Shown here: one piece after another, positions 40,981 to 49,136 of the stretch
How the letters are laid out: each line of letters starts with the position of its first letter
Position numbering within the stretch: the first letter of the stretch is position 1
DNA from: Embleya scabrispora
Lineage (GTDB): Bacteria > Actinomycetota > Actinomycetes > Streptomycetales > Streptomycetaceae
Direction: 5' to 3'
DNA length: 64,000 bases
NCBI RefSeq assembly: GCF_002024165.1
Contig: NZ_MWQN01000001.1
Span: forward strand, 310,001 to 374,000
Notes under the pieces: generated by a model
Databases searched by the model: none
Seen by the model: only the letters and a program-made list of their open reading frames with translations
Told to the model about the DNA's origin: nothing
Made by a program: the position numbers and the translations under genes

Positions 40981-42290
40981 CCGTCGGGGCGCCGGTGTGG
41001 GCCGGCCGGTGTCGACCGCCGTATGGTCACCGATGCCGGCCGGCCACCGCGCATACGCTCGCGGCCGATCACCCAGGGGGCGACCGGGGTTCGCGCGACC
41101 AGCCAGGCGAACCCGGCCGACCCGGTGGCGACCACCGCCACGAGCACGATGGTGTCCACCGCCGGCGACCACGGCAACGCGGCGGCGAATCCGCTCAGTT
41201 CCAGCAGTCGCAGGATCATCGGGTGCGCGAGGTAGACGCCGAAGGCCAGTTGCGCCCCCAGCGCGGCGGCCCGACGGCCGGGCACGGGTCGGCGGGCCCG
41301 TTCCCAGCGGGTGGCCAGGGCGTACAGCGCGATCACCGCGACCGGGCCCCACAGCAGGCTCACCGGCTGGGTGGCCATCGACGCGGTCGCGGTGTCCCGG
41401 CCGCCGGCGACGGTGTGCCGGTACCACAGCCAGGTCAGGGCGAGCATGCCGAGCGTGCCGGCCCAGACCGTCCGGGTGTGCCCGACGATCCACGCGTGGA
41501 AGGCGTCCGGGTGCACCGCGGCCAGCGCGCCGGACAGGACGAAGAACCCGTAGGTCGGCAGCATCATCCCGCCGTGCGTCCGGTACCACTCCAGCGGACC
41601 GCTCAGCGGCGTGGGATGGAACAGCACCACCAGCGCCGCGAGTTGCACCGCGGCGGCGACCACGAGCAGCGGCAGGTGCCGGCCGGCGGTGACGCGGACC
41701 AGCTTGAGGAGGAGCGGGAACAGCACCGCGATCTGGAGCGAGACGAGCAGGAAGTACAGGTGGTACCAGGACCCGCCCCAGACGATGCCGCCGCGCAGAT
41801 CGCCCAGCGCGCCGGGCAGGTCGTCGCGGATCCGCGCGTGGTCGCCCAGCGCCCAGTAGGCGGTGGACCACAGCAGATACGGCACGCCGAGCAGCTTGAA
41901 CCGCCGGCGGAGGAAGGCGCCCACGCGCAGCGGCCGGTGGTACGCGCTGTGGAAGAGCACAAAGGTGCTGACGAAGAAGAACACCGCGCGGGTCGCGTGC
42001 AGGACCAGTTGGGTGAAGGCGGGGCCCTCGCCGGGGAACGGGTAGGTCACGCCGATGACATGCACCACGATCACGCACAGGAAGGCGATGTCGCGGATCA
42101 GGTCGACCCGGTGCAGGTGGGGTCGGCGGCCGGTCGCGGGGGCCTCGGTCGGGCCGGCCGGGTCGGCTGCCGGCCGCGCGTCCGGAGTCGGGCGGTCCGG
42201 GGTCGGGTGGTCCGGGGTCGGGTGGTCCGGGACGCACGTCGGCCGGGCGGGTCGGGTGCGCTTGTCGAAGGTGCCGAAGGAGACCGACAT
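40917..42290 (-). CDS. Acyltransferase 3 family membrane protein
   Basis: A 457-residue integral membrane acyltransferase. After a 55-residue Pro/Thr/Asp-rich N-terminal tail, HLHRVDLIRDIAFLCVIVVH contains the R-x-x-x-L-R-x-I/A-x-x-x-x-V-V-x-x-H start of the family with its catalytic His. About ten transmembrane helices follow (VFFFVSTFVLFHSAYH, WYHLYFLLVSLQIAVLFPLL and so on) and the hydrophilic C-terminus is basic. The family O-acylates sugars, lipids or natural products. The tail is coded by three 15-bp repeats at 42181-42225. It lies 299 bp downstream of the terpene pair on the same strand, so tailoring of a terpenoid is possible but unproven. Start ATG 42290 (MSVSFGTF). Confidence 0.86.
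   Translation of the reverse strand: MSVSFGTFDKRTRPARPTCVPDHPTPDHPTPDRPTPDARPAADPAGPTEAPATGRRPHLHRVDLIRDIAFLCVIVVHVIGVTYPFPGEGPAFTQLVLHATRAVFFFVSTFVLFHSAYHRPLRVGAFLRRRFKLLGVPYLLWSTAYWALGDHARIRDDLPGALGDLRGGIVWGGSWYHLYFLLVSLQIAVLFPLLLKLVRVTAGRHLPLLVVAAAVQLAALVVLFHPTPLSGPLEWYRTHGGMMLPTYGFFVLSGALAAVHPDAFHAWIVGHTRTVWAGTLGMLALTWLWYRHTVAGGRDTATASMATQPVSLLWGPVAVIALYALATRWERARRPVPGRRAAALGAQLAFGVYLAHPMILRLLELSGFAAALPWSPAVDTIVLVAVVATGSAGFAWLVARTPVAPWVIGRERMRGGRPASVTIRRSTPAGPHRRPDGQHMGSRSFTDPVVSNHASGA
42181..42225 (-). repeat. Three 15-bp tandem repeats in acyltransferase N-terminus
   Basis: Three units of TCCGGGGTCGGGTGG (first copy with two changes) encode a repeated P-D-H-P-T amino acid unit in the disordered cytoplasmic tail. 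In-frame 15-bp units let copy number change without frameshift. Confidence 0.8.
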
Positions 42291-42589
42291 CACCGGACAC
42301 CCGCCCCGACCACGCCCATCCGCTCACCGCCTGCCCGACGTTTGCCCCGGGGCGCGACCGGCGGTCGCGCCCTCCCCACCGGGTGCGAGCCGGATCGAAC
42401 CGCAGGACGCGGGGTGCCACTACGCGGAAAGTCCATGTAGGCAGCATGGACGTGCTTCATGAGTGAATGATTAAAGCCGTCCGAGGGCGGCCTTGACTTT
42501 GCGTCAGGTTCGGGCAAAGCCGCCGACGCGCCGCGAGGACGATCCGCGGCGCGCCGGGATACTCGGCGATGCGTTCGGGCCGTCTCCGG

Positions 42590-43639
42590 TCAACCGCCCG
42601 GGGTCGGATCCGGGACGAACACGGCCCGGTCCCGGTGGAAGGTCATGGTGCCGGCGGTGGAGCCGTCCCAGCCCAGGCCGCCGGGTTCGTAGCGCTTGCT
42701 GACGGTGGCCCACCACAGGTTGGACGTCATCACGTGCCCGACCTCGTCGAGATACGCGCGCATCCCCGGCTCCCCGCCGTGCGGGCCGGCCATGATCCGG
42801 TCGCGCAGGTCGAGGAACTTGCGTTCGGTGGCGTCGATCAGGCCGCAGATCTTGTTCATCGCCCCTTCGAGATCGAGCCCTTCGGCCTCGCCGAGGTAGT
42901 AGACCAGGTTCACCCGGTCGTCCATGACCAGTTCCTTGCGATAGGAGACCAGGTCGTTGATCAGCGTGTAGCCGTCGATCGCGGTGTCGTGGATGGCCAC
43001 CATGTCGGCGGTCCGGAACGCCTCCTGGGACAGCGCCACGCCGGGCACGCCCTCCTCGGCAAAGCCGAACAACCAGCGCACTCCCAGGCTGTGCCGGCGG
43101 TCGTCCATGTACGTGTCGTAGTCGGATATCCCGGCGTCGCGCCAGTTCTCCAACTCGGTGGTGAACCCGTGTGCGAAGTCCTCCATGTAGGAGACGAATC
43201 GGATCCAACGCGCGGGCGGCATGCGCTCGCGCAACCAGGAGAAGTCCTCGCGCAGGGGGGTCGAGCCGTCCCCCCAGCCGAGCAGGTCGGCCATGAAGCG
43301 GCCGAAGACGTTGCGGGTCGCGAACGAACTGCCGCCCAGGCCCGCCTTGTCCACGAGGCTGTTCTCGATGCCGATCAGATAGTTCATCACCTTGGCGGTG
43401 GTCAACGCGAGTTCGTAGTCGGCGTGCGGAACGGACAACGACACCAGCAGTGTTCCGTCCACGTTCTTGTCGATCCGGGCGGCGTCGCCCGCGTATGCGA
43501 AGCCGAGGTGGCGGTGGGCCCACCAGCGGGACTCGCGCATCAGCCGGTCCGTTTCCGGATGGAACGTCATCGGCAACAGGTTCGCGAGCTTCGGCAGGTG
43601 GAAGCTGATCGGGAGGTCGACGACGGTCGGTGTGCTCAC
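42590..43639 (-). CDS. Class I terpene synthase, degenerate aspartate-rich motif
   Basis: A 349-residue terpene synthase of the bacterial class I fold. The NSE metal motif is intact, N228-D-L-V-S232-Y-R-K235-E236 in GYTLINDLVSYRKEL, and the C-terminal R-Y pair is seen in VSKRYEPGG. In the helix where D-D-x-x-D normally sits (residues 83-98) the sequence is NYLIGIENSLVDKAG: E92-N93 and D97 stand in for the Asp cluster. WLFGFAEEGVPG and HDTAIDGYTLINDL are also family-like. GTG 43639 follows AAAGGAG and overlaps the stop of the class II cyclase (GTGA), so the two are translationally coupled. Predicted to ionise a cyclised diphosphate and complete the diterpene skeleton; product unknown. Confidence 0.86.
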   Translation of the reverse strand: MSTPTVVDLPISFHLPKLANLLPMTFHPETDRLMRESRWWAHRHLGFAYAGDAARIDKNVDGTLLVSLSVPHADYELALTTAKVMNYLIGIENSLVDKAGLGGSSFATRNVFGRFMADLLGWGDGSTPLREDFSWLRERMPPARWIRFVSYMEDFAHGFTTELENWRDAGISDYDTYMDDRRHSLGVRWLFGFAEEGVPGVALSQEAFRTADMVAIHDTAIDGYTLINDLVSYRKELVMDDRVNLVYYLGEAEGLDLEGAMNKICGLIDATERKFLDLRDRIMAGPHGGEPGMRAYLDEVGHVMTSNLWWATVSKRYEPGGLGWDGSTAGTMTFHRDRAVFVPDPTPGG

Positions 43640-45330
43640 GCCGGGCTCCTTTCGCCGGACTGCGTCGGGGTGTTCCTGCCCCCACCGCGCGATCCGGTGG
43701 AACCGGGCGCGGGGGCACGCAGGGCTGAGGGGTACGCCGACCGCGCGCCGGGGGCCCGCGGGCCGCTCGGGCGGCGCGTCCGGGCGGCCAGCCGATTGCC
43801 CAGGTGGCCGAGGGCGAGCAGGGTGAAGTGATCGGCCAGGCTGGGGATCACGTACAGGAACGGCCGGGTGCCCAGCATGTCCGGCACCGAGTCGATCCCG
43901 CCGTCGGCGCGTTGTGCGCTCAGCAGATACTCGAGGCCACGCGCCGCGGGGCGGGGGTCGCCCTGGCGGCACAGCGCCATCAGCGCGTACGCGGTGCTGA
44001 TCGCGTCGCTGGGGTCGCCGGGTTGTTGGCCCCAGCCGCCGTCGCGGTTCTGCCCCTCGCGCACCGCGGTCAGTGCCCGCTTGACGGTGGCCCGGTAGGC
44101 GTCGGGGCCGCACGCGTCGGTGGCGAGCAGGGCGCGGAAGATCGCGTGGTAGCGGCTGCGGCTCCAGTCCGGGTCGAAGGTGCCGTCGACGTGCTGCGCG
44201 GAGGCCAGGAATCGGCGTGCGGCGGTGATGCGTTGCACGTGCCGGGGCGCGCGTACGCTCAGCGCGTTGACCGCGGCCGCGGTCATGCACGCCTCCGAGG
44301 GCGCACCCGCGATGTACGTGGGGAACCCGCCGTCGGCACCCTGGTAGGACCACAGGGCGCGTAGGCCGCAGTCGATCGTGCGCCGGTAGCGCAGCGGGTC
44401 GGTGGCGTGCAGGAACTCGATCGCCACCGAGGTGTCGTCGACGTCGGCGAGCGCCGCGGCGTCGGTGTACGACCAGCCGCCGTCCATCCCTTGGCGGGCC
44501 GCGAGGTGGTCGCCGATGCGGCGGCGGACCTCCATCGGGGCGCCCGACGCGTCCAGCGCGACGCCCGCGGTGACCGCGCACCAGGTGTCCGTGTCGGTCA
44601 CGAACGGCACCCCGCCGTCCACTCGTTGGTGGGCCAGCGCCTTGGCCACGCCGTTGACCAGCACACCGTCCAGGTGCGGCCGACCGACCAGCGCGTGCAG
44701 CACCAGGAGGTGCACGAGCAGATTGCCCTCCCAGACCCCCGACGCCTGCTGGGTGTCCACCAGCATGCCCACCTCGGACGCGTCGATCTTGTCGCCGTGA
44801 CCGGTCAGATCGGCCGACGCGACCTTGAGCGCGATGGTCTGTACGTGTGCCCACGGGTGCAGGTTCCCGGTGTCGAACGCGCTCGGATCGAACGGACGCC
44901 GGAGCGCGCGCCGGGGCGGCCCGAGCAGAGCCAGCACCGTTTCGAGCAGGACCCGCTTGCGCGCGTTCAGGAACGCCGGCGCCTGCTGCAGGAAACGGTC
45001 GAGCAGGACGCCCGTATCGTGTTCGGCAACGTCGTCGGGGTGGCGTAAAGCGATCGTCGCGAGCAGCCGATCGAGCGGTTCGGCGCGATCGAGGCGATCG
45101 GCGAGGAACCGGGCGACCCGGCGGTGGTGGTCGGATTCGATCCCGGTGCGCTCCAGCAGGCGCAGCAGCAGCGCCGATTCGAGCACGCGGCTGCGGCACG
45201 GGCTGCGCACCGCCCCGTCGGGTTGCACCGACTCCGCGACCCTGCGACGCAGCCGCGCGGTGGCCACGGGGAGCTCCGGCACGAACATGTCCGCAGGCCA
45301 GCCCGGCATCCGGGTATCTCGCACGCGCAT
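43636..45330 (-). CDS. Class II (DxDD) terpene cyclase, diterpene-type
   Basis: A 564-residue protein of the squalene-hopene/oxidosqualene-like beta-gamma barrel family. The acid motif DVDDTS is at 296-301 (LADVDDTSVAIEFLHATDPL); several Q-x-x-D-G-G-W repeats occur (QGMDGGWSYTD, EGQNRDGGWGQQ, SAQRADGGID). Bacterial copalyl-diphosphate synthases have this length and a single DxDD, so protonation-initiated cyclisation of GGPP is predicted. Residues 530-564 are a Pro/Arg/Ser tail. ATG 45330 has GGAGG nine bases upstream; ATGs at 45309 and 45288 are alternatives. No GGPP synthase lies nearby, so C20 precursor must come from elsewhere. An AT-richer 266-bp upstream region holds the promoter. Confidence 0.88.
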   Translation of the reverse strand: MRVRDTRMPGWPADMFVPELPVATARLRRRVAESVQPDGAVRSPCRSRVLESALLLRLLERTGIESDHHRRVARFLADRLDRAEPLDRLLATIALRHPDDVAEHDTGVLLDRFLQQAPAFLNARKRVLLETVLALLGPPRRALRRPFDPSAFDTGNLHPWAHVQTIALKVASADLTGHGDKIDASEVGMLVDTQQASGVWEGNLLVHLLVLHALVGRPHLDGVLVNGVAKALAHQRVDGGVPFVTDTDTWCAVTAGVALDASGAPMEVRRRIGDHLAARQGMDGGWSYTDAAALADVDDTSVAIEFLHATDPLRYRRTIDCGLRALWSYQGADGGFPTYIAGAPSEACMTAAAVNALSVRAPRHVQRITAARRFLASAQHVDGTFDPDWSRSRYHAIFRALLATDACGPDAYRATVKRALTAVREGQNRDGGWGQQPGDPSDAISTAYALMALCRQGDPRPAARGLEYLLSAQRADGGIDSVPDMLGTRPFLYVIPSLADHFTLLALGHLGNRLAARTRRPSGPRAPGARSAYPSALRAPAPGSTGSRGGGRNTPTQSGERSPA

Positions 45331-45596
45331 CGGTCAGCGCCTCCCCCATACGTCCTGTCGCAAGCTGTGCCGTTGTGTCGGTAGGGCGCCGAGCGGGGGT
45401 TGGGGTGACGCGATCGGGGTACTCGGCGCGGAATGCACGCCCCGGCGGATGAGCGCCCCCCATCGCCCGGTCCGGGTGTGTTCCCAACACGAAATCACCC
45501 GAAGGTGTGAATGCGGAAGCCTGTACTCGTTTGTTGTCTGAATTGGTGAGTAATCGCCATCAAATGTGCTGGAAATGAACGGGTATTGACGGCACT

Positions 45597-45890
45597 TCAG
45601 GTGGCCGGGAGCAGTCCCTCGAGCCCGGGAGCGGTCCGGGAGGGTGCGAATTCGACAACGTCGTAGCCGGCCGCGCCCGCCTTGTGGAACGGGTCCTCCG
45701 CGAGCACCGCGTCGAGCGCGGCCCGGTCGTCGGCGCGGGCCAGGATCACCCCGCCGGTGCGCGGGACGCGGCGCCCGGAGGCGAGCAGGGTGCCGTCCGC
45801 GTAGTACCGGTCGAGCCATTCGAGGTGGCCGGGCATGAGCGCGTCGATGTCCTCGACGGGGACGACGTAGGTCAGCGTGATCACGAACAT
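45597..45890 (-). CDS. YciI family protein
   Basis: A 97-residue YCII-domain protein: MFVITLTYVVPVEDIDALMP, the catalytic-His helix GHLEWLDRYYADGTLLASGR (H24 by position), then TGGVILARADDRAALDAVLA and DPFHKAGAAGYDVVEFAPSR with the F-x-x-A/K-G tail. It is a dimeric ferredoxin-like fold; one family member has dehydrochlorinase/hydrolase activity but most are uncharacterised. The ATG at 45890 is at the first strand. It lies downstream of, and opposite to, the structured intergenic region. Confidence 0.9.
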   Translation of the reverse strand: MFVITLTYVVPVEDIDALMPGHLEWLDRYYADGTLLASGRRVPRTGGVILARADDRAALDAVLAEDPFHKAGAAGYDVVEFAPSRTAPGLEGLLPAT

Positions 45891-46107
45891 GGCTCGATCG
45901 TAGGGCGTGGCGAGAGGCCGGGTGCGGGCTACCGCGGAAGAGGGTGGCGCGGGATTCGAACGGACGCGGGAGGGGATGTCGGGGCGAGGAGGGGCATATT
46001 GCGGGCCATTCCGGGGTGTTTCGACACGGTGGCACCGACTCGGGACGCGGGGTGGAAGTTCCGCGCGGGGAAGGGAATGCCGGGCGGGGGGCGCGGGTTG
46101 TAGGGGG

Positions 46108-46254
46108 CGGTCGGTGAGATCGGTGCCCCCGGGCCCACTCATAGCCACTGCGGACTACCGTTCGGCTGGAGCCGCAGTGAGCCTTTCGCCGCGAGGCGGC
46201 CCGTCTCACCGACCGTTGACGCGAGGGCCCCCGTCGGCGTACCGACGGGGGCCC
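46108..46254 (+). ncRNA. Candidate structured RNA (closed multi-stem fold plus terminator)
   Basis: A perfect 12-bp stem, CGGTCGGTGAGA (46108-46119) with TCTCACCGACCG (46204-46215), encloses 84 nt containing a hairpin ACTGCGG (46147-46153) / CCGCAGT (46172-46178) and a second hairpin CGCC-GCGA-GGCG (46187-46198) with a GNRA tetraloop. Ten bases after the closing stem comes a strong terminator (46225-46254). The GNRA loop occurs on the + strand, fixing orientation. Aptamer-plus-terminator spacing resembles a riboswitch for the gene at 46418; a stand-alone small RNA is equally possible. I could not match it to a known class. Confidence 0.55.
46225..46254 (+). terminator. Strong GC-rich terminator hairpin
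   Basis: GGGCCCCCGTCGG (46225-46237), loop CGTA, CCGACGGGGGCCC (46242-46254): a perfect 13-bp stem, followed by GGGTGTGTTTTCC, which includes a short T tract 10 bases on. It lies at the 3' end of the structured RNA candidate and 163 bp before the small membrane protein gene. Confidence 0.8.
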
Positions 46255-46417
46255 GGGTGTGTTTTCCGGGGCGGTCGACGGGGGCGCACTCGAACTCGGA
46301 TCCGGGCTCCGGTTCGGTCGGCGCGACGAAGGTCGCGGCCCTCGGCGCCCGGGGCTCGACTTTGGTCGATCGGGATTGGCCGCTCGGCCGTTTCGAAGAT
46401 CAGGAGGCGTCGATAAT

Positions 46418-46699
46418 GTGACGGTCATGCGCAAGTTCCTGGACATTTTCGGATTGTTCCTGGTCCTCCAGGGCGTCGGTGGGATCGTTCACCACTTCGT
46501 CGGTTGGTTCCGGGCCTGGGGGCTACTCGCCCGGCAAGCCTTTTTGCACGGCTATCAGTTGCCGGCGAGCTTCGCCCTGATCGTGCTCGGGTTCGTGGTG
46601 TGGGTGCTCGGTGAAACGCTTTTGCCCACCGAGAAGGAGAAGCAGAAAAAGGCATCCTCGAAATCCGCCGTCACGGATGTAGGGCGGAAGAAGGACTGA
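46418..46699 (+). CDS. Small two-helix membrane protein (93 aa)
   Basis: A 93-residue protein with two hydrophobic helices, residues about 6-24 (FLDIFGLFLVLQGVGGIVHH) and about 48-68 (LPASFALIVLGFVVWVLGET), and a charged Lys/Glu-rich C-terminus (PTEKEKQKKASSKSAVTDVG). GTG 46418 was preferred because GGAGG lies 10 bases upstream; an ATG at 46427 would start MRKFLDIFG. I know of similar unnamed small membrane proteins in actinomycetes but no function. If the upstream fold is a riboswitch, this is the gene it controls. Confidence 0.75.
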   Translation: MTVMRKFLDIFGLFLVLQGVGGIVHHFVGWFRAWGLLARQAFLHGYQLPASFALIVLGFVVWVLGETLLPTEKEKQKKASSKSAVTDVGRKKD

Positions 46700-46830
46700 T
46701 AAAGGGATCGACTCGCGGGGCGGGTGTGATGCGGTGGGCCGGATGCGGCGGTGTGCGCCGAGGTCGCGGGCGCGGGGACTTCGGGGGAAACGCCTTGTTG
46801 GGGCGGGGGTGCGTGGGCCATCCTCGGCGC

Positions 46831-47364
46831 ATGATCATTCCCGAGACCAAGAGTTGGACGTGGGTACTGGACACGTCCTGTCCCGACTGCGGCCTGGACA
46901 CCCCGGCCGTTCCGCTCGCCCGGATCCCCGCGCTCACCCGCGCGAACGCCGCCGCGTGGCACGAAGTGCTCGTCTCCGGCGGCGACGAGCTGCGGAGCCG
47001 GCCGAATCCGGACACATGGTCCCCGCTCGAATACGCGTGCCACGTCCGCGACGTCTTCGTCCTGTTCGACGAGCGGCTGCGGCTGATGTTGACCCGGGAC
47101 GCCCCGGACTTCGCGAACTGGGACCAGGACGCGACGGCGGTCGAGTCGCGCTACGCCGAGCAGGACCCCGTACGGGTGGCGGCCGATCTCGCGGCGGCGG
47201 GCGGCACCTTGGCCGACGCGTTCGCGGCGGTGGCCGACGACCAGTGGTCGCGTACCGGCAACCGCAGCGACGGCACCGTCTTCACGGTGGAGTCCTTCGC
47301 CCGCTACTTCATCCACGACCCGGTGCATCACCTGTGGGACGTCACGGGCGTGCGGGCGGATTGA
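46831..47364 (+). CDS. DinB family protein
   Basis: A 177-residue four-helix DinB/mycothiol-maleylpyruvate-isomerase-like protein. It starts MIIPETKSWTWVLDTSCPDC, with a C-x-x-C near residues 16-19, then PDTWSPLEYACHVRDVFVLF where the H supplies a metal ligand, and ESFARYFIHDPVHHLWDVTG with the H-x-x-x-H pair. The three-His metal site is thus complete. Actinobacterial members of this subgroup have no fixed substrate but may use mycothiol. Its stop overlaps the convergent lipB gene by 23 bp. Confidence 0.88.
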   Translation: MIIPETKSWTWVLDTSCPDCGLDTPAVPLARIPALTRANAAAWHEVLVSGGDELRSRPNPDTWSPLEYACHVRDVFVLFDERLRLMLTRDAPDFANWDQDATAVESRYAEQDPVRVAADLAAAGGTLADAFAAVADDQWSRTGNRSDGTVFTVESFARYFIHDPVHHLWDVTGVRAD

Positions 47365-48124
47365 GCGGCCGCTGTCCGCGCGGGCTGTCCGCCTGCGTGC
47401 GCGGGGTGGACGGGTTCGCGGGGAGTCGGCGGGTGAGTTCGCGGAGCAGGGCGTCGGCCACCGCGTCGCGGACCGCCGCCTCGGTCGGGGCGGGGCGACC
47501 GGCCTCGGCGGCGAGTCGGGCCAGTGAGGTCATCGTCGTGTCCGGGAGCGCACACGCCGTGAAGGTGGTGAACGCGCTCAGGTCGGGGTCGATGTTGAGC
47601 GCGAAGCCGTGGCTGCTGACGCCCCGTCGGATCCGCATGCCGATCGACGCGATCTTGCGGTGGTCCGGCGTCCAGATCCCGACCAGGCTCGGCGCACCCG
47701 CCGGGGTCTCGCGCCGCACCGCCGGGAAGCCCAGCGCGTCGAGCGCGGCGAGCAGGCCGTTCTCCACCCGGCGCACCAGGTCGCCCGGGCCCAGCGCGCG
47801 CACGTTCACCACCAGGTAGCCGATCAGCTGGCCCGGCCCGTGGTAGGTGGCGTGTCCGCCCCGGTCCACCTCGACCAGCGGAATCGGCGAGGCCGAATCC
47901 GGCAGGTCCGCGGCGGGGGTGCGGGCGCCGTAGGTGATCACCGGCGGGTGGGTGAGCAGGAACAGCCGGTCCGGCGCGGCGCCCCGCTGCCGCTCGGCGA
48001 CCCAGCGCGCCATCTCGGTCTGCGCGAACGGGTAGGCGAGTCGACCCAGGTCGACGCGCACCGGTGCGCCGTCCTCGTGTGCCTGCGGCGACGTCGGCAT
48101 GCGATCCGCCGTATCGATCGACAT
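47342..48124 (-). CDS. lipB: Lipoyl(octanoyl) transferase
   Basis: A 260-residue octanoyl-ACP:protein transferase that loads octanoate onto lipoyl domains. The family motif DRGGHATYHGPGQLIGYLVV is at 88-107, the catalytic Lys is K157 in DHRKIASIGMRIRRGVSSHG, and the acyl-accepting Cys is C191 in FTTFTACALPDT (most LipB have P-C-G-L; here A-C-A-L). HGFALNIDPDLSAF is the conserved turn. The C-terminal 35 residues are Pro/Arg-rich and extend past the usual end into the DinB overlap. lipA is not nearby. ATG 48124 used; M9 at 48100 is an alternative. Confidence 0.92.
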   Translation of the reverse strand: MSIDTADRMPTSPQAHEDGAPVRVDLGRLAYPFAQTEMARWVAERQRGAAPDRLFLLTHPPVITYGARTPAADLPDSASPIPLVEVDRGGHATYHGPGQLIGYLVVNVRALGPGDLVRRVENGLLAALDALGFPAVRRETPAGAPSLVGIWTPDHRKIASIGMRIRRGVSSHGFALNIDPDLSAFTTFTACALPDTTMTSLARLAAEAGRPAPTEAAVRDAVADALLRELTRRLPANPSTPRTQADSPRGQRPLNPPARP

Positions 48125-48140
48125 CCGTGGTCTCCGATCG

Positions 48141-48923
48141 TTACCGGGTGTGGGCGGGCCGGTCGTCGGCCCGCCGGCGCCAGCGCATCGCGGTCGCGTC
48201 GGCCAGGTCGATGAAGTCGGCGTCCGGGAAGACCTCGGTGTAGCGGGCGCGGTACTGCGCGCGGGTGAGGTAGTGGTCGGACATCAGGTGGTCCAGCCAG
48301 GCCCTGCCGGTGCGGAAGCGGTACAGCCACCAGGCGTCCCGGACGCGCAGCCGGCGCAGGTCCCGGGCCAGTTCGCGGACCGCGAAGAGCACGTGCTGCC
48401 GGCGCGTCGCGGCCGGCTCGGTGGCCACGTCGTCGACCAGGACGAGTTCGCCGCCGGGTCGGACCAGCGACCCGAGATGGGTGAGCGCGGCGGTCAGGTC
48501 CGGAAGATGGTGCAGTGTGCCGATGCTCAGGACCAGGTCGAAGCCCTCGGTGTGGTGTACGTCCAGCAGCGAGGCGACTTCGTAGCGGACCCGCTCGTGC
48601 GGCCGGCGGACCCGCGCGACCTCGATCAGCGGCGCGCTGACATCGGCGGCCACCACCTCGGTGTAGGAGCCGGCCAGGGCGAGCGCGTGCCGGCCGGAGC
48701 CGCACCCGGCGTCCAGGGCACGCTCTCCGGCGAGTTCGAGATCGGCCAGCCACTCGCCGAGGGGGTCGCACAATCCGGCATATCGGTCGTAGTCGCCCGC
48801 GAACGCGTCGAACGACCGGGGGTCGGCCTTGAGCAGTTTCGTTGACTTGGTCAAGAATGGCTTGCGTGTCCCGAACCACGTACGGGTTCCGAACCATCCG
48901 TGGGCCCCGATCCGATCGCGCAC
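48141..48923 (-). CDS. Class I SAM-dependent methyltransferase
   Basis: The methyltransferase domain is clear from 48141 to about 48815: ADPRSFDAFAGDYDRYAGLC, GERALDAGCGSGRHALALAG (SAM motif I), VVAADVSAPLIEVARVRRPH (motif II Asp), FDLVLSIGTLHHLPDLTAAL and GSLVRPGGELVLVDD. The end MRWRRRADDRPAHTR is basic. The start is uncertain: there is no good ATG near the domain; GTG 48923 gives 260 residues, while an ATG pair at 49115/49118 would leave only about 20 bp to the divergent crotonase start. The region 48830-48950 contains repeated CCGAACCA units and another frame also looks protein-like. Substrate unknown. Confidence 0.8.
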   Translation of the reverse strand: MRDRIGAHGWFGTRTWFGTRKPFLTKSTKLLKADPRSFDAFAGDYDRYAGLCDPLGEWLADLELAGERALDAGCGSGRHALALAGSYTEVVAADVSAPLIEVARVRRPHERVRYEVASLLDVHHTEGFDLVLSIGTLHHLPDLTAALTHLGSLVRPGGELVLVDDVATEPAATRRQHVLFAVRELARDLRRLRVRDAWWLYRFRTGRAWLDHLMSDHYLTRAQYRARYTEVFPDADFIDLADATAMRWRRRADDRPAHTR

Positions 48924-49136
48924 CGCCGACCGGATCCGCGCCCCGAACCACCGACGCGCCGGCGGACGTTCCTCCGCGACCGGTGGGCGCCCGCCCGCCC
49001 GATCGGCGACCGGACGCGCCACGCCGATCGTCGGCGCCGGAATCGGATCAGCGCTCTCGGCTACCCCGGTCGCCCGGTCGGACGCCGTGCGACTCGCAGT
49101 GCTTCGCCCCTCCATCATGCCGAGGATGACGCCCCC

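Larger units (their letters stand above)
45891..46417. other. 527-bp intergenic region with structured RNA candidate
   Basis: No protein gene is supported. The left 215 bases are G-rich on the + strand without clear structure. From 46108 to 46254 there is a multi-stem fold followed by a terminator hairpin, described separately. The last 160 bases lead to the GGAGG site of the small membrane protein at 46418 and show no further motif. Confidence 0.6.

Noticed and set aside
42590-45490. One 966-codon frame that would fuse the terpene synthase to upstream sequence
   Set aside because: The upstream part is a shadow of the class II cyclase in another frame; GTG 43639 with AAAGGAG and the GTGA overlap define the true start.
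46108-46180. Resemblance of CGGTGAGATCGGTGCCCCC and GCCACTG to the front of a cobalamin riboswitch
   Set aside because: The B12 box (AGCCAGGAGACC-like) is missing and the right arm of the closing stem occupies its place; downstream gene is not B12-related. Kept as an unclassified structured RNA.
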